This document shows, piece after piece, positions 6,249 through 14,637 of a DNA stretch of 64,000 bases. The notes under the pieces were generated by a model. The model ran no database searches. It saw only the letters and a program-made list of their open reading frames with translations, and was not told the origin of the DNA. Made by a program: the position numbers and the translations under genes. The stretch comes from JANPJV01 sp031425695 (GTDB lineage Bacteria; Pseudomonadota; Gammaproteobacteria; Xanthomonadales; SZUA-5). Each line of letters opens with the position of its first letter. The stretch's first letter is position 1. Location: assembly GCA_031425695.1 (NCBI GenBank), contig JANPJV010000212.1:1-64000 (forward strand). Reading direction: 5' to 3'.

Positions 6249-9050
6249 TCAGGCGCGCAGCCCGGACAACGCGACCAGCAAATCCGCTGCGGAAGCGTAG
6301 CGGGCATCCGGCTTCTTCTCCAGGCACTTGAGGATCACTTCCTCGAGCGGCTTGGGGATATCCGGCCACAGCGCAGAGGGCTTCAAGGGCGGTTGCTGCA
6401 GGTGCGCGACATACAGTTCCATGGTGTTGCCGCCACTGAAGGGCAGCTTGCCGCAGAACATTTCGCAAAGCAGGACGCCGGTCGAATAGATGTCCGAGCG
6501 CTGGTCGAGCTCCAGCCCCGACAGTTGCTCCGGGGACGCGTAGTTGGGCGTACCGACGAAGGTGCCGGGCTGCTCCAGGCTGTTGCTCCCGCGGCGCGCC
6601 GGCAAGGCGATGCCGAAGTCCATCAGCTTGGCGTTGCCGCTCTGCTCGATGATGATGTTTTCTGGCTTGATGTCGCGGTGGATCACGCCCATCGCGTGCG
6701 CCGCATCGAGACCCATGCACAGCTGGCGGGCGATGCGCAGCGCCGCCGAGAATGGCAGCTTGCCGGCCTGTTGCAGCAGGTAGCGGAGGGTCAGGCCACG
6801 CACATATTCCATCGAGATGTAGGGCACGCCCTGGAAATCGCCGAAGTCGTAGGTGCGCAGCACGTTCGGGTGAGTGATCTTGCGCGCCATCTTGAGCTCG
6901 CTCTTGAGCTGGTCGATCTGCTCGGCGTCGACCATCATTCCCGGCCGCAACATCTTGAGCGCGACGACGTCCGACAGGTCGGTGTCGCGCGCCTTGTAGA
7001 CCATGCCCATGCCACCGGAGCCCAGGATCGACAGGATCTCGTAGCGGCTGGCGAAGCGCATGCCGAGCCCGAGCCGGGTTGACGCGCTGTCGGTCTGGTT
7101 CGCCGGCGCGCTGCCCGCGAGCTGGGTCGAATTGGCATCCGTCGAACCGGCGACGACGGTTGCATACGAGATGCCCGGCGCCGAGCGCGCGGCCTGCGTC
7201 AGCCCAGCGCGATCGATCGACAGGAAGCGCTTGCCGCTGGTCTGTCCGGTCGCGACCTTGAGCACTTCGGTCTGGCCGATCGACTTCAGCTTCTCTCCGA
7301 AGGCCGGGGCCATCAGCACGGAACCGACTGGTGTTTCGCCCAGCAGCCGCTCGACCTGCAGTACGGGAAGGCCAATGGTCACCGTCGATTCGGGGCGCGC
7401 CGGCAGCGAGCCATGCACGATCTCGCCGCCGGCGATCGCCACCGCAGCGCCATTGTCGGGCGCACCGATGCGTCCTTCCATCCAGGCGCTGATGGCCGCA
7501 AGCGCACGCAGCTCGGCGGAATCCCCGCCGAAGCCGAACAAAAGGCGCGGACCTTCCTGCTCGAGCAACTCGCCACCGGCCGCGAACGAGCGCGCCTGCG
7601 CCTCGTCGAGCAACTGGCCGAGCGCGGTCAAAGTGATCGCCTCCTCGCCGACAGTGGGCACGCGCAGGAACCGGCGCAATTCGAGCCCGATCAGCACCAT
7701 CTGCCGGCGCGTGGCCGGTTTCGCCTGCACGCGCGGCGCGACCGATGTTGCCGCCTCGCTGCCGGGATCGGGCAGGAAGCGCGAGAGGTGGCCGACGTAG
7801 CCTTCGATGTCCTTCTTCTCGCGCAAGTCGCTCAGCAGCGAATCGAAGGCACGCCCGAGGCGCGCAACCTCGTCGCGACCCTGGAAACCAACCAACTGCT
7901 GGTAGTTGCCGCCGGATGCCTGTTCGGCCGCTTCGGTCAGTTCCGCCACCGGACGCAGCACGCGCCGCGCCAGCCACCAGGACACCGCGAGCGCGAGCAC
8001 CAGCGCCACGCCACCGCCTGCCATCACGGCATTCTGGATGCTGGTAAAGGGCGCCATGGCGGCGTCGACCGAGGTCATCGTGAGCACACCGCCGACGGGC
8101 TGCCCCTCACCAAGCAGGGGCATAACCTTGGCAGCGTAATGGGCTTCGCCGACACGCAGATCGAGACGCTTGATCGCCTCGCCCTTGGCCAGCTGGGCCT
8201 TGACCGTAGACTCTTCGGCCTTGATGGCTTCGCGCAGTGCCGGCTGTTCAGCTTCCGGGATCGAAGTCGCCACGAGGCGCAGGGCGTCATCGTCCAGCAG
8301 CCAGTAAGCGACTTCGCCACGACTGACTTCGCGGATGCCCTGCGCGGTCGCTACATCGACCTGCTCGCCGACGAGCAGGAAACCGACCAGCTCGTCCTGC
8401 AGCGCCAGCGGGCGCACCGAGGCCTGGTAGAGGATCACGCCCGCACGCCAATAGCCGATCGCCGTGGTCGGCCCGGCAATGGCACCCCCGATCAGCGGGT
8501 CGGCCGAAAAATCTTCCTGGAAGGCCTCGCGCTCGTCGGTACGCGCCACCACCGTGCCGGCAGAGTCGAGCACCAGGCCGAAGTCGAAGTTCCAGGTCTC
8601 GCGATATTCGGTCAACAAATCCTGCACCGATGCGGTATCGGCTTCCGCAATCTCCGTTTCTGGCTCCGGCAGCGGTATGGCAGCTGCGGGGTCGACGGCA
8701 GCTCCAGGATCGATTGGCGCAGCGTTCGGATCGACTGCCGCCGGCACCACAGCTGTGCTGTCTCCGAGACCCAGCCCATCGTCCGTCGCGGTCGCCACGT
8801 AGCGTACGAAATCGGCATCGTTGGCGATTGCCCGCGCAATCGTGTCCATGCGCTCGAAACCGACGTCTTCCAGTCGCTGCTGGGCAGCATCGGCCGAAAC
8901 CAGGCTCTCCTCGACCGCCGTCGCGCCGCTCTTTTTCCCTTGCTGCACGGTCACGAACGCGGCCAGCGCCACCGAGATCGCCACCAGCACGCCAATCGCG
9001 AGGAAAATGCGTGCCGCCAGTGGCAGCCGGAACCCGCTGCTAGTACTCAT
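6249..9050 (-). CDS. Receptor-like Ser/Thr protein kinase with cache-like sensor, HAMP and degenerate cyclase-homology domain
   Basis: A 933-aa protein. TM1 at about 11-32 is followed by a ~300-residue extracytoplasmic sensor region (double-cache-like, with an Ala/Pro-rich insert), TM2 at about 333-357 and HAMP at about 358-410. A segment at about 448-620 resembles a class III nucleotide cyclase (GLELRRFL, GGELLEQEGPRLLFGFGGD, TIGLPVLQVERLLGETPVG) but lacks the metal-binding Asp pair and VNxAaRL, so it is probably inactive and regulatory. The C-terminal Hanks-type kinase runs about 668-925: GSGGMGMVYKA, VALKML, HRDIKPEN near 789, DFG near 810, and GTPNYASPEQL. The gene overlaps the cupredoxin gene by 11 bp, so the two are co-translated. 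Having the kinase C-terminal to HAMP is unlike typical PknB-type enzymes. Confidence 0.88.
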   Translation of the reverse strand: MSTSSGFRLPLAARIFLAIGVLVAISVALAAFVTVQQGKKSGATAVEESLVSADAAQQRLEDVGFERMDTIARAIANDADFVRYVATATDDGLGLGDSTAVVPAAVDPNAAPIDPGAAVDPAAAIPLPEPETEIAEADTASVQDLLTEYRETWNFDFGLVLDSAGTVVARTDEREAFQEDFSADPLIGGAIAGPTTAIGYWRAGVILYQASVRPLALQDELVGFLLVGEQVDVATAQGIREVSRGEVAYWLLDDDALRLVATSIPEAEQPALREAIKAEESTVKAQLAKGEAIKRLDLRVGEAHYAAKVMPLLGEGQPVGGVLTMTSVDAAMAPFTSIQNAVMAGGGVALVLALAVSWWLARRVLRPVAELTEAAEQASGGNYQQLVGFQGRDEVARLGRAFDSLLSDLREKKDIEGYVGHLSRFLPDPGSEAATSVAPRVQAKPATRRQMVLIGLELRRFLRVPTVGEEAITLTALGQLLDEAQARSFAAGGELLEQEGPRLLFGFGGDSAELRALAAISAWMEGRIGAPDNGAAVAIAGGEIVHGSLPARPESTVTIGLPVLQVERLLGETPVGSVLMAPAFGEKLKSIGQTEVLKVATGQTSGKRFLSIDRAGLTQAARSAPGISYATVVAGSTDANSTQLAGSAPANQTDSASTRLGLGMRFASRYEILSILGSGGMGMVYKARDTDLSDVVALKMLRPGMMVDAEQIDQLKSELKMARKITHPNVLRTYDFGDFQGVPYISMEYVRGLTLRYLLQQAGKLPFSAALRIARQLCMGLDAAHAMGVIHRDIKPENIIIEQSGNAKLMDFGIALPARRGSNSLEQPGTFVGTPNYASPEQLSGLELDQRSDIYSTGVLLCEMFCGKLPFSGGNTMELYVAHLQQPPLKPSALWPDIPKPLEEVILKCLEKKPDARYASAADLLVALSGLRA

Positions 9051-9885
9051 CGGGACGTGTCCTCCGGTAGGGCTGGCCGGTCTTGTTCAAGTGGGGCGGC
9101 ACCTTGCGCTTGCTGAGCTCGAGTGGCACCGGCACCGCCTGGTCGGCGGCGAGCTCGAAGGGCTGGCGCCAGAGCTGCGCGCGCTCGTGCCAGACAAACA
9201 ACTCACCGGGGCCAGGCGGCAGGTTGGCCAGCCGAAACCGTCCCTGTGTGTCCGGCTTGACGTAATACGGCGTGTCCATCACCAGTACGTGGGAGACCAT
9301 TGCATGGTGCACATTGCAGAACACGCGTACGACGCCCGGCTGGGTGAAGACGTGGCTCTCGCCTTCGCTGCGGCCATACAGACCGAGATCGAAGCTCGCC
9401 TCTTTCGCGGTCGAAAACACGTTGTGCAGGATGGGATCCTTGTTCGGGAAGCGCACCTCGGTGCCGATCGTGATCGGCAGCACGCGCGGCAAGAAGGTCT
9501 TGCGCTCGGTGGCAATGACTGCAGTGGGCAGCGCCGGCGGCGCGTTCATCGGGGTTGCCGGGCGGTAGTAGACGACCGCATCGACCGCTTCCTCGCTGCG
9601 CAATTTGCGCCCACCGCTGGTCAGGCTGAGCTGGCCGCGGATGCTGAAGCCCGGTGCGGCGACTGCCGCCGGTGGTGCTGTCCCGGCCGCGCTGGCGGGC
9701 GCCGCCGCTGGTGCGACGACGGCAGCCGGGGCCGCTGGTGACGGTTTGGCGATCGCGGGGGCGCTGGCAGGAGCTGCTTGGGCGGTCGGCGCGTTTGCCG
9801 GCGCCGGAGCAGCGGTCGGCGTCGCCGGCTGCGCGCAAAGCGCCGATCCCATGAACGACAGCAGCAGGACTGGCCAGAAGCGCAA
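9040..9885 (-). CDS. Secreted cupredoxin-like protein (methylamine-utilisation/plastocyanin type)
   Basis: About 281 aa. A signal peptide (RFWPVLLLSFMGSALCAQ) is followed by a ~60-residue Ala/Pro-rich linker and a cupredoxin fold. Copper ligands are visible in FPNKDPILHNVFSTAK (His) and PGVVRVFCNVHHAMVSHVLV (Cys, His, Met). A carboxypeptidase-regulatory-like tail follows (FRLANLPPGPGELFVWHE). The TTG at 9885 is chosen because GGGAGA lies 6 bases upstream; an upstream TTG at 9906 is possible. It is the first gene of the group leading into the kinase (11-bp overlap), so it may act with the kinase sensor domain in the periplasm. That role is inference. Confidence 0.78.
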   Translation of the reverse strand: MRFWPVLLLSFMGSALCAQPATPTAAPAPANAPTAQAAPASAPAIAKPSPAAPAAVVAPAAAPASAAGTAPPAAVAAPGFSIRGQLSLTSGGRKLRSEEAVDAVVYYRPATPMNAPPALPTAVIATERKTFLPRVLPITIGTEVRFPNKDPILHNVFSTAKEASFDLGLYGRSEGESHVFTQPGVVRVFCNVHHAMVSHVLVMDTPYYVKPDTQGRFRLANLPPGPGELFVWHERAQLWRQPFELAADQAVPVPLELSKRKVPPHLNKTGQPYRRTRPDEY

Positions 9886-10002
9886 GGCGGATCTCCCGTT
9901 GGGCAATGGCGTCGATCATAATCGTCACAGCTCGCCGCGCTCGGGTCTCCGACGAGTTAGTGAAGAGTTTTTTTCGAAACGACTTTTGAAACAGGACATC
10001 CC

Positions 10003-10281
10003 GTGCCGAAAATCCGAATCAATCGTGCCCATGCGCTCGGCGTGGCCAAGGCCAAGAAGGCGGTCGACAAGGTTGCCGACGGCATCCGCGAGCGTTTTCA
10101 GATCAACGCAGAGTGGAATGGCAACACGCTCGAATTCTCGCGCAGTGGCGTCGAGGGCACGATCGCCGTGGACAAGGATTCGGTGGCGGTGAACGCCGAC
10201 ATCAGCTTCCTGCTGTCACCCATCAAGGGTGCCATTGAAACCGAGATCAAGCGCTATCTGGACCAGGAATTCGGCTGCTGA
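10003..10281 (+). CDS. Polyhydroxyalkanoic-acid system family protein
   Basis: A 92-aa protein from a GTG start. It matches the PHA_gran_rgn family: IRINRAHALGVAKAKKAVDK, ADGIRERF, AEWNGNTLEFSRSGVEGTI, and DISFLLSPIKGAIETEIKRYLDQEFG. Family members are small proteins encoded near PHA/phasin genes and thought to associate with granules. Its 3' end overlaps the stop region of the convergent FFLEELY gene by 28 bp. Two phasins lie within 10 kb. Confidence 0.85.
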   Translation: MPKIRINRAHALGVAKAKKAVDKVADGIRERFQINAEWNGNTLEFSRSGVEGTIAVDKDSVAVNADISFLLSPIKGAIETEIKRYLDQEFGC

Positions 10282-11042
10282 AAGCGAATGCGGGTGTCGC
10301 CTTCGGCGACCCGATCGATGGCGCGCATGAAGGCGCGCTCGCGCTTCAGGATGATGCCGAGGAAAGGACCCGCGCCACCGAGCTTGCCGAACGCGGCAAA
10401 GCCGCGTTCTAGGAAGCTTTGCAGCGCCCCCAGGCCGGCGAGCTTGGCCGGCCAGCGGCACATGCGCAGAAGCTCGTTGAGCAGCGGCTTCTTGACCAGG
10501 CGATCGAGCTCCCGGCCGAGGATCAGCAGCAGCGCCAGCTGTTCGCGGCGGCACCGCTGGCTGTTGCTGCGCAGCGCGCGCGGGTGGATGGCTTTGGGGA
10601 GCTGGCCGAGCCCGGCAGACGCAAGATAGGCGCGCGCGTAATCCTGGTCACTGATTTTATCCGCGGCGGTGCACGTCGCCGGTAATGCCCGTGCAGTCGC
10701 GTAATCGAGCTCCTGGCTCAACGCATTGAGTTCTATCGCGCGGGCGAGGCTGTACAGCACCGGCTCCGGTAACAGCCGCAGCATGATCGGAACCACCCGC
10801 TCCACGGCGCGATCGCGATCCGCAAACTCACCCTCGCCATAGAGGTCGTTCAAGAAGAACTCGCACGCCGCACCGAAACGCTTTTGCTGGCGAATATCGG
10901 CGTACGTGACTTCCAGCCGCAGCGCCTGCCAATGACGCAATGCTGCCAGCCGCACCCGGATTTCGGGCGACGTGCGGGTCAGCTCATGCTGTGCGTGGAT
11001 GCGTTGCAGCAGCTCGCGCAGGCGGGTCGCGATCGCGCTCAC
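10254..11042 (-). CDS. FFLEELY-motif protein
   Basis: A 262-aa, mostly helical protein from a GTG start at 11042. It carries a variant of the family hallmark (CEFFLNDLYGEGEFADRD in place of FFLEELYG), then RDRAVERVVPIMLRLLP and a C-terminal GPFLGIILKRERAFMRAI segment. The frame upstream of 11042 is a shadow of the peroxiredoxin gene. The GTG overlaps the peroxiredoxin stop as GTGA, so it is translationally coupled as the last gene of a three-gene operon. The family is conserved in gammaproteobacteria without known biochemical function. Confidence 0.85.
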   Translation of the reverse strand: MSAIATRLRELLQRIHAQHELTRTSPEIRVRLAALRHWQALRLEVTYADIRQQKRFGAACEFFLNDLYGEGEFADRDRAVERVVPIMLRLLPEPVLYSLARAIELNALSQELDYATARALPATCTAADKISDQDYARAYLASAGLGQLPKAIHPRALRSNSQRCRREQLALLLILGRELDRLVKKPLLNELLRMCRWPAKLAGLGALQSFLERGFAAFGKLGGAGPFLGIILKRERAFMRAIDRVAEGDTRIRFQQPNSWSR

Positions 11043-11518
11043 TTGCTGCCTTTCTTTTTCTTGGCCGTCGCCGGACCGAGCGCGCGGATCGCCTCCACCA
11101 GCTCCTCGTGCGAGCGCTTGAACAGCGCCAGTGCTTCGATGTGGGCGTAGCGCACGATGCCGGCCTCGTCGACCAGGAAGACGGCACGCTTCATCCCGAG
11201 CAGGCCGCTGGCACCATAGGCCTTCACGGCTGCGAGCTTCGGGTCGCTGAGCAGCTTGAAGGGCAGCATGCGCTTGCGCTTGAAGTCGATATGCGACTCG
11301 ATGCTGTCGCGACTGATGCCGACGACATCGACCCCGAGCTCGCGATAGTCGTCGAAGCCGTCGCGGTACTCGCACAGTTGCGCGGTGCACACCGGGGTTT
11401 CGTCGCCGGGATAAAAGACCAGCAGCACGCGCTGGCCCTTGTGCTCGGAGAGCTTGAACTGGCTACGGTCATCGGCTTCGAGGGTGAAGTCGGGTGCTTG
11501 GTCGCCAGGGGAAATCAT
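11039..11518 (-). CDS. Peroxiredoxin (AhpC/TSA, BCP-like)
   Basis: A 159-aa thiol peroxidase that reduces peroxides through a catalytic cysteine. It begins ISPGDQAPDFTLEADD and has VLLVFYPGDETPVCTAQLCE, where the first Cys lies in the PxxxT/SxxC-like active-site loop and the second, five residues on, matches the BCP resolving position. KRAVFLVDEAGIVRYAHIE follows. The C-terminus is Lys-rich (AKKKKGSK). The ATG overlaps the upstream hydrolase stop as ATGA and its own stop overlaps the FFLEELY GTG, so the three genes form a tightly coupled operon. Confidence 0.9.
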   Translation of the reverse strand: MISPGDQAPDFTLEADDRSQFKLSEHKGQRVLLVFYPGDETPVCTAQLCEYRDGFDDYRELGVDVVGISRDSIESHIDFKRKRMLPFKLLSDPKLAAVKAYGASGLLGMKRAVFLVDEAGIVRYAHIEALALFKRSHEELVEAIRALGPATAKKKKGSK

Positions 11519-12468
11519 GAATGCTCCGAGTTTTCTAGGGTCAGCAGTGCAGAACAGATCGCCTGGATACCGGCAGCACTGGCAATTGCAGCCATGTGCC
11601 CGAGCCCTTCCAGTTTGAATTCCGGTGTGTGTGCAAGACGCGATCCGCGCGCCGGGATGACGATATTGTCCTCTGCGGTCCACAGGTTCAACGCCGGCGG
11701 GATCAGCTTCTCGCCGGTGCGTGCGTTGAATGCGAGCAGCCATTTGCAGTGCGCCGATGGTGGTCCATTTTCGGGACCGAATACCAGATTGCCGAACCAG
11801 GTGCCATGGTGCGGCGCTGCAACACACACCAGCGCCGCAATGCGCTCCGGATATTGTTCGGCATAGGCGCGGATCAGCAGGCCACCCATGCTGTGTCCGA
11901 TCAAGCTCACGCGGGAATGACCGGACTGTGCGAGGACGGCGAGCACTGCCTCGTCGAGTGCCGCGAGCTGTATCGCGAAACGCCGATACGTAGGTTCGAG
12001 GCTGAGTGCGACTACGGTCCGCCCCGACCAGTCGGGGCTCGCCAGCAACGGGCGCCAGACCGCCGCATTGCAGGCGAATCCGTGGACGAGGACCAACGGG
12101 GGTTGCAGCGAATCGGTACCGGCGCGAGGGCGCACCCCGAGCCACGCCTGGTCGACGTAGTAGAGCCGCGCCATCCACCAGCTTTCCAACCCGATTGCGC
12201 GCAGCGTTGCACTGAGCGTCCCGCGCTCGGCCGCCGACCAGTCTCCGAGCGCCCACTTGAACGCAAAACTGCCGAACGGCACGAACAGGCGCAAGGCCAG
12301 CCAGGCGAGGAGCACGCACCCCAGCGTCTGCGGCCAGCCGAGACCGCGCGCTGGCAGGCTGAAGCACAGCCACAGCAGCATGCAGGATTCCACCACCACG
12401 ACCGCGCGTAGGGTCCAAGCCAGGCGCCGATCGCGACCGGCCGGCGCCAACAAGTCTTCAGGGTTCAT
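11515..12468 (-). CDS. Alpha/beta-hydrolase, lipase/esterase-like
   Basis: A 317-aa protein with a hydrophobic N-terminal region (two possible membrane segments between residues 18 and 68). The hydrolase domain follows: LVLVHGFACNAAVWRPLL (oxyanion region), the nucleophile elbow LIGHSMGGLLIRAYAEQYPE, and APHHGTWFGNLV. A late LEGLGHMAAI supplies the catalytic His. The layout resembles triacylglycerol lipases or PHB-depolymerase-like esterases. It is the first gene of the operon with peroxiredoxin and FFLEELY, close to PHA-related genes. The substrate is not determinable. Confidence 0.85.
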   Translation of the reverse strand: MNPEDLLAPAGRDRRLAWTLRAVVVVESCMLLWLCFSLPARGLGWPQTLGCVLLAWLALRLFVPFGSFAFKWALGDWSAAERGTLSATLRAIGLESWWMARLYYVDQAWLGVRPRAGTDSLQPPLVLVHGFACNAAVWRPLLASPDWSGRTVVALSLEPTYRRFAIQLAALDEAVLAVLAQSGHSRVSLIGHSMGGLLIRAYAEQYPERIAALVCVAAPHHGTWFGNLVFGPENGPPSAHCKWLLAFNARTGEKLIPPALNLWTAEDNIVIPARGSRLAHTPEFKLEGLGHMAAIASAAGIQAICSALLTLENSEHS

Positions 12469-12507
12469 GGAAGGATGCTAACTGCCAAAGCGCGCATCTG
12501 CTCTTGA

Positions 12508-12865
12508 TGCATGGGTCCGGACCTCGTCCGGACGCTTCCGCTTTCGCTGCGTGGGTCCGCACCTTGTCCGGACGCTTCTGCTTTCGCTGCGTGCGTCTGG
12601 ACCTTGTCCGGGCGCTTCTGCTTTCGCTGCGTGGGTCTGGACCTTGTCCGGACGCTTCTGCTTTCGCTGCGTGGGTACGGACCTTGTCCGGACGCGTCTG
12701 CTTTCGCTGCGTGGGTCCGGACCTTGTCCGGACGCTTCTGAGCCTGGGATAAAAAGGCGTTCGGACAAGGTCCGAACCCACGCCAGCCAGTGCAATAGCG
12801 CTTGCGCGCCTGGGATAAACAGGCGTTCGGACAAGGTCCGAACCCACGCCAGCCAGGGCACTAGC
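12508..12865. repeat. Tandem array of repeat A (40-bp units) plus inverted copies
   Basis: Six consecutive 40-bp units on the plus strand (about 12509-12740) each contain GTCCGGACCTTGTCCGGAC with small variations, followed by a constant GCTTCTGCTTTCGCTGC segment. Two more units in the opposite orientation follow (about 12749-12793 and 12815-12857), each preceded by CCTGGGATAAA and separated by near-identical flanks. Adjacent units differ by scattered point changes. There are no unique spacers, so this is not CRISPR. The array fills the 494-bp gap between divergently transcribed genes (12469-12962) together with the patatin leader. Confidence 0.9.
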
Positions 12866-12962
12866 GCACCCCCATACGAACGTAAACAACGCGGACTTCC
12901 GAGCCACTCATCGATTCACCTGCCGCTACAATCCGCGCCCGCTCGACCAGGTGAAGGCCCGC

Positions 12963-14312
12963 ATGCTGCACATCCAGGAAGCCCGTCGCGTCCGTTCCCA
13001 GCGCAAGCAACACCGCATCGGCATCGCCGTGGCGGGTGGTGGACCGATCGGCGGGATCTACGAGATGGGTGCGTTGCGTGCGCTCGACGAGGCGATTGAA
13101 GGGCTCGATCTCACCCGCCTCGACGTCTATGTCGGCGTCAGCTCCGGTGCGTTCCTGGCGGCGGGACTGGCCAATCGCATCGACAGCGCCGAGATGTGCC
13201 GGATGTTCATCACCGAGGAGTCGCCGGAGCATCAGTTTCGCCCCGAGCTGTTCTTGCGGCCGGCTTTTTTCGAGTTTGCGCGCCGCCTCGGCATGCTGCC
13301 GAAGATCCTCGCCGAATCGCTGGTCGACATCGCGCTGCACCCCTGGGCGACCAATTGGACCGCGGCCATCGGGCGCCTCGGCGAGGCACTGCCGACCGGC
13401 ATCTTCGACAACGAAGGCATCGAACGCTACCTGCGCTCGATCTTCCACACGCCCGGCCGCACCAATGATTTTCGCAAGCTCGACCGCCCGCTGTATGTAA
13501 TCGCGGTCGACATCGACACGGGGCACGCGGTGCGTTTCGGCGCCACGGGCAATGACCGCATCCCGATTTCCAAGGCGGTACAGGCGAGCTCGGCGCTGCC
13601 CGGTTTTTACCCGCCGGTGGAGATCGACGGGCGCTTCTACGTCGATGGCGCCTTGCAGCGCACGCTGCATGCGTCGGTCGCCCTCGACGAAGATATCGAT
13701 CTCCTGCTCGCACTGAATCCGCTGGTGCCTTTCGATGCTTCGAAGGTTCCGCACGACGGCAGCGGGCCGCCGCCGAGCCTGGTCTCGGGCGGCCTGCCGC
13801 GGGTGATGTCGCAGACCATCCGCGCCATGCTGTATTCGCGCATGCGGGTCGGCTTTGGCAAGTACGACAAGAACTACGATCACTCCGACCTGGTGCTGTT
13901 CCAGCCCGACCCGGAAGACGCGAAAATGTTCTTCACCAATGCCTTCAGCTTCGGCAGCCGCCGTGAGCTGTGCGAACACGCGTATACGACCACGCTCGCC
14001 GATCTGCGCCGCCAGCGTCCCCTGCTCGCTCCGGTGCTCAAGCGCCACGGCCTGCGCCTGCGCGACGAGATCATCGATGACGCCCAGCGTACCGTCTGGG
14101 ATGGGCTCACGGGCACCAAGCCGCCCGGCTCGAGCGTGCTGTCGCGTCTCGACCGCGCCCTCAACGAGCTCGATCGGATCCTCGCCCGCGAACAGCGCGT
14201 CAAGCTCCCGCGCGCCCGCCGCCTGCGCGTCAACCGCACCCCGGTGATTCCGGTTCCGGTGCTGCGCGCCGAAAGCGCGCTGATGCCGCGCGAGGACAGC
14301 GGCACCGATTGA
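12963..14312 (+). CDS. Patatin-like phospholipase
   Basis: A 449-aa protein. The patatin motifs are present: IAVAGGGPIGGIYEMGALRA (oxyanion loop), VYVGVSSGAFLAA (nucleophile Ser in GxSxG), and FYVDGALQRTLHASVALDED (catalytic Asp in DGA). It hydrolyses acyl ester bonds of lipids. The C-terminal third is positively charged (REQRVKLPRARRLRVNRTP). The ATG at 12963 is chosen over the GTG at 12951 because the AGGTGAAGG just before it fits a ribosome-binding site. Similar proteins occur near PHA genes and have been proposed as intracellular depolymerases or granule lipases, which fits the phasin gene next door; that role is inference. Confidence 0.85.
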   Translation: MLHIQEARRVRSQRKQHRIGIAVAGGGPIGGIYEMGALRALDEAIEGLDLTRLDVYVGVSSGAFLAAGLANRIDSAEMCRMFITEESPEHQFRPELFLRPAFFEFARRLGMLPKILAESLVDIALHPWATNWTAAIGRLGEALPTGIFDNEGIERYLRSIFHTPGRTNDFRKLDRPLYVIAVDIDTGHAVRFGATGNDRIPISKAVQASSALPGFYPPVEIDGRFYVDGALQRTLHASVALDEDIDLLLALNPLVPFDASKVPHDGSGPPPSLVSGGLPRVMSQTIRAMLYSRMRVGFGKYDKNYDHSDLVLFQPDPEDAKMFFTNAFSFGSRRELCEHAYTTTLADLRRQRPLLAPVLKRHGLRLRDEIIDDAQRTVWDGLTGTKPPGSSVLSRLDRALNELDRILAREQRVKLPRARRLRVNRTPVIPVPVLRAESALMPREDSGTD

Positions 14313-14340
14313 CGCGGCTGATCGACAAAATCAAAGGCTC

Positions 14341-14480
14341 TATCCGCAGATGACATGGATAAGAGCAGCCGATTACACAGATGAGAGCCTAGCGCGCGGT
14401 CCGAAGCGCAGCAAATCGCCACCATCAGGATGGCTTTCATCCGCTCTTATCCGCTTTCCATCTGTGTCATCTGTGGATGA
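14341..14480. repeat. Inverted-repeat element, CACAGAT type (family G)
   Basis: The left arm CGCAGATGACATGGATAAGA (from about 14345) pairs with an arm near 14443-14477 (CTCTTATCCGCTTTCCATCT, then GTGTCATCTGTGGA) to form a long interrupted hairpin of about 140 bp. It lies between the patatin stop and the phasin leader (14313-14637); no gene is seen there. Confidence 0.75.
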
Positions 14481-14637
14481 CGCTTGTAATTTTTTCTTGG
14501 AATCAAGCGTCCCCGCGATCACGCGGAAACCATTGATAGTGTGAATATTCTACGCTTCGACACCAACATGCGCCCCGTCGTCCTGCACTTTGCGCGTCGT
14601 GAAGTCGGGGGAGGCTGCAATCCACGCAGAGGATCAC

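Noticed and set aside
7413..9116. 567-aa plus-strand frame opposite the kinase gene
   Set aside because: It is the high-GC antisense shadow of the kinase, with His/Arg/Gln-rich composition and no domain.
12508..12865. CRISPR-like array
   Set aside because: The 40-bp units are contiguous and diverge by point changes; there are no distinct spacers of even length and no cas genes.
12458..12907. Two overlapping 127-149-aa minus-strand frames with QGPDP/SGRGPDP repeats
   Set aside because: They are translations of the 40-bp repeat array, not a protein gene.
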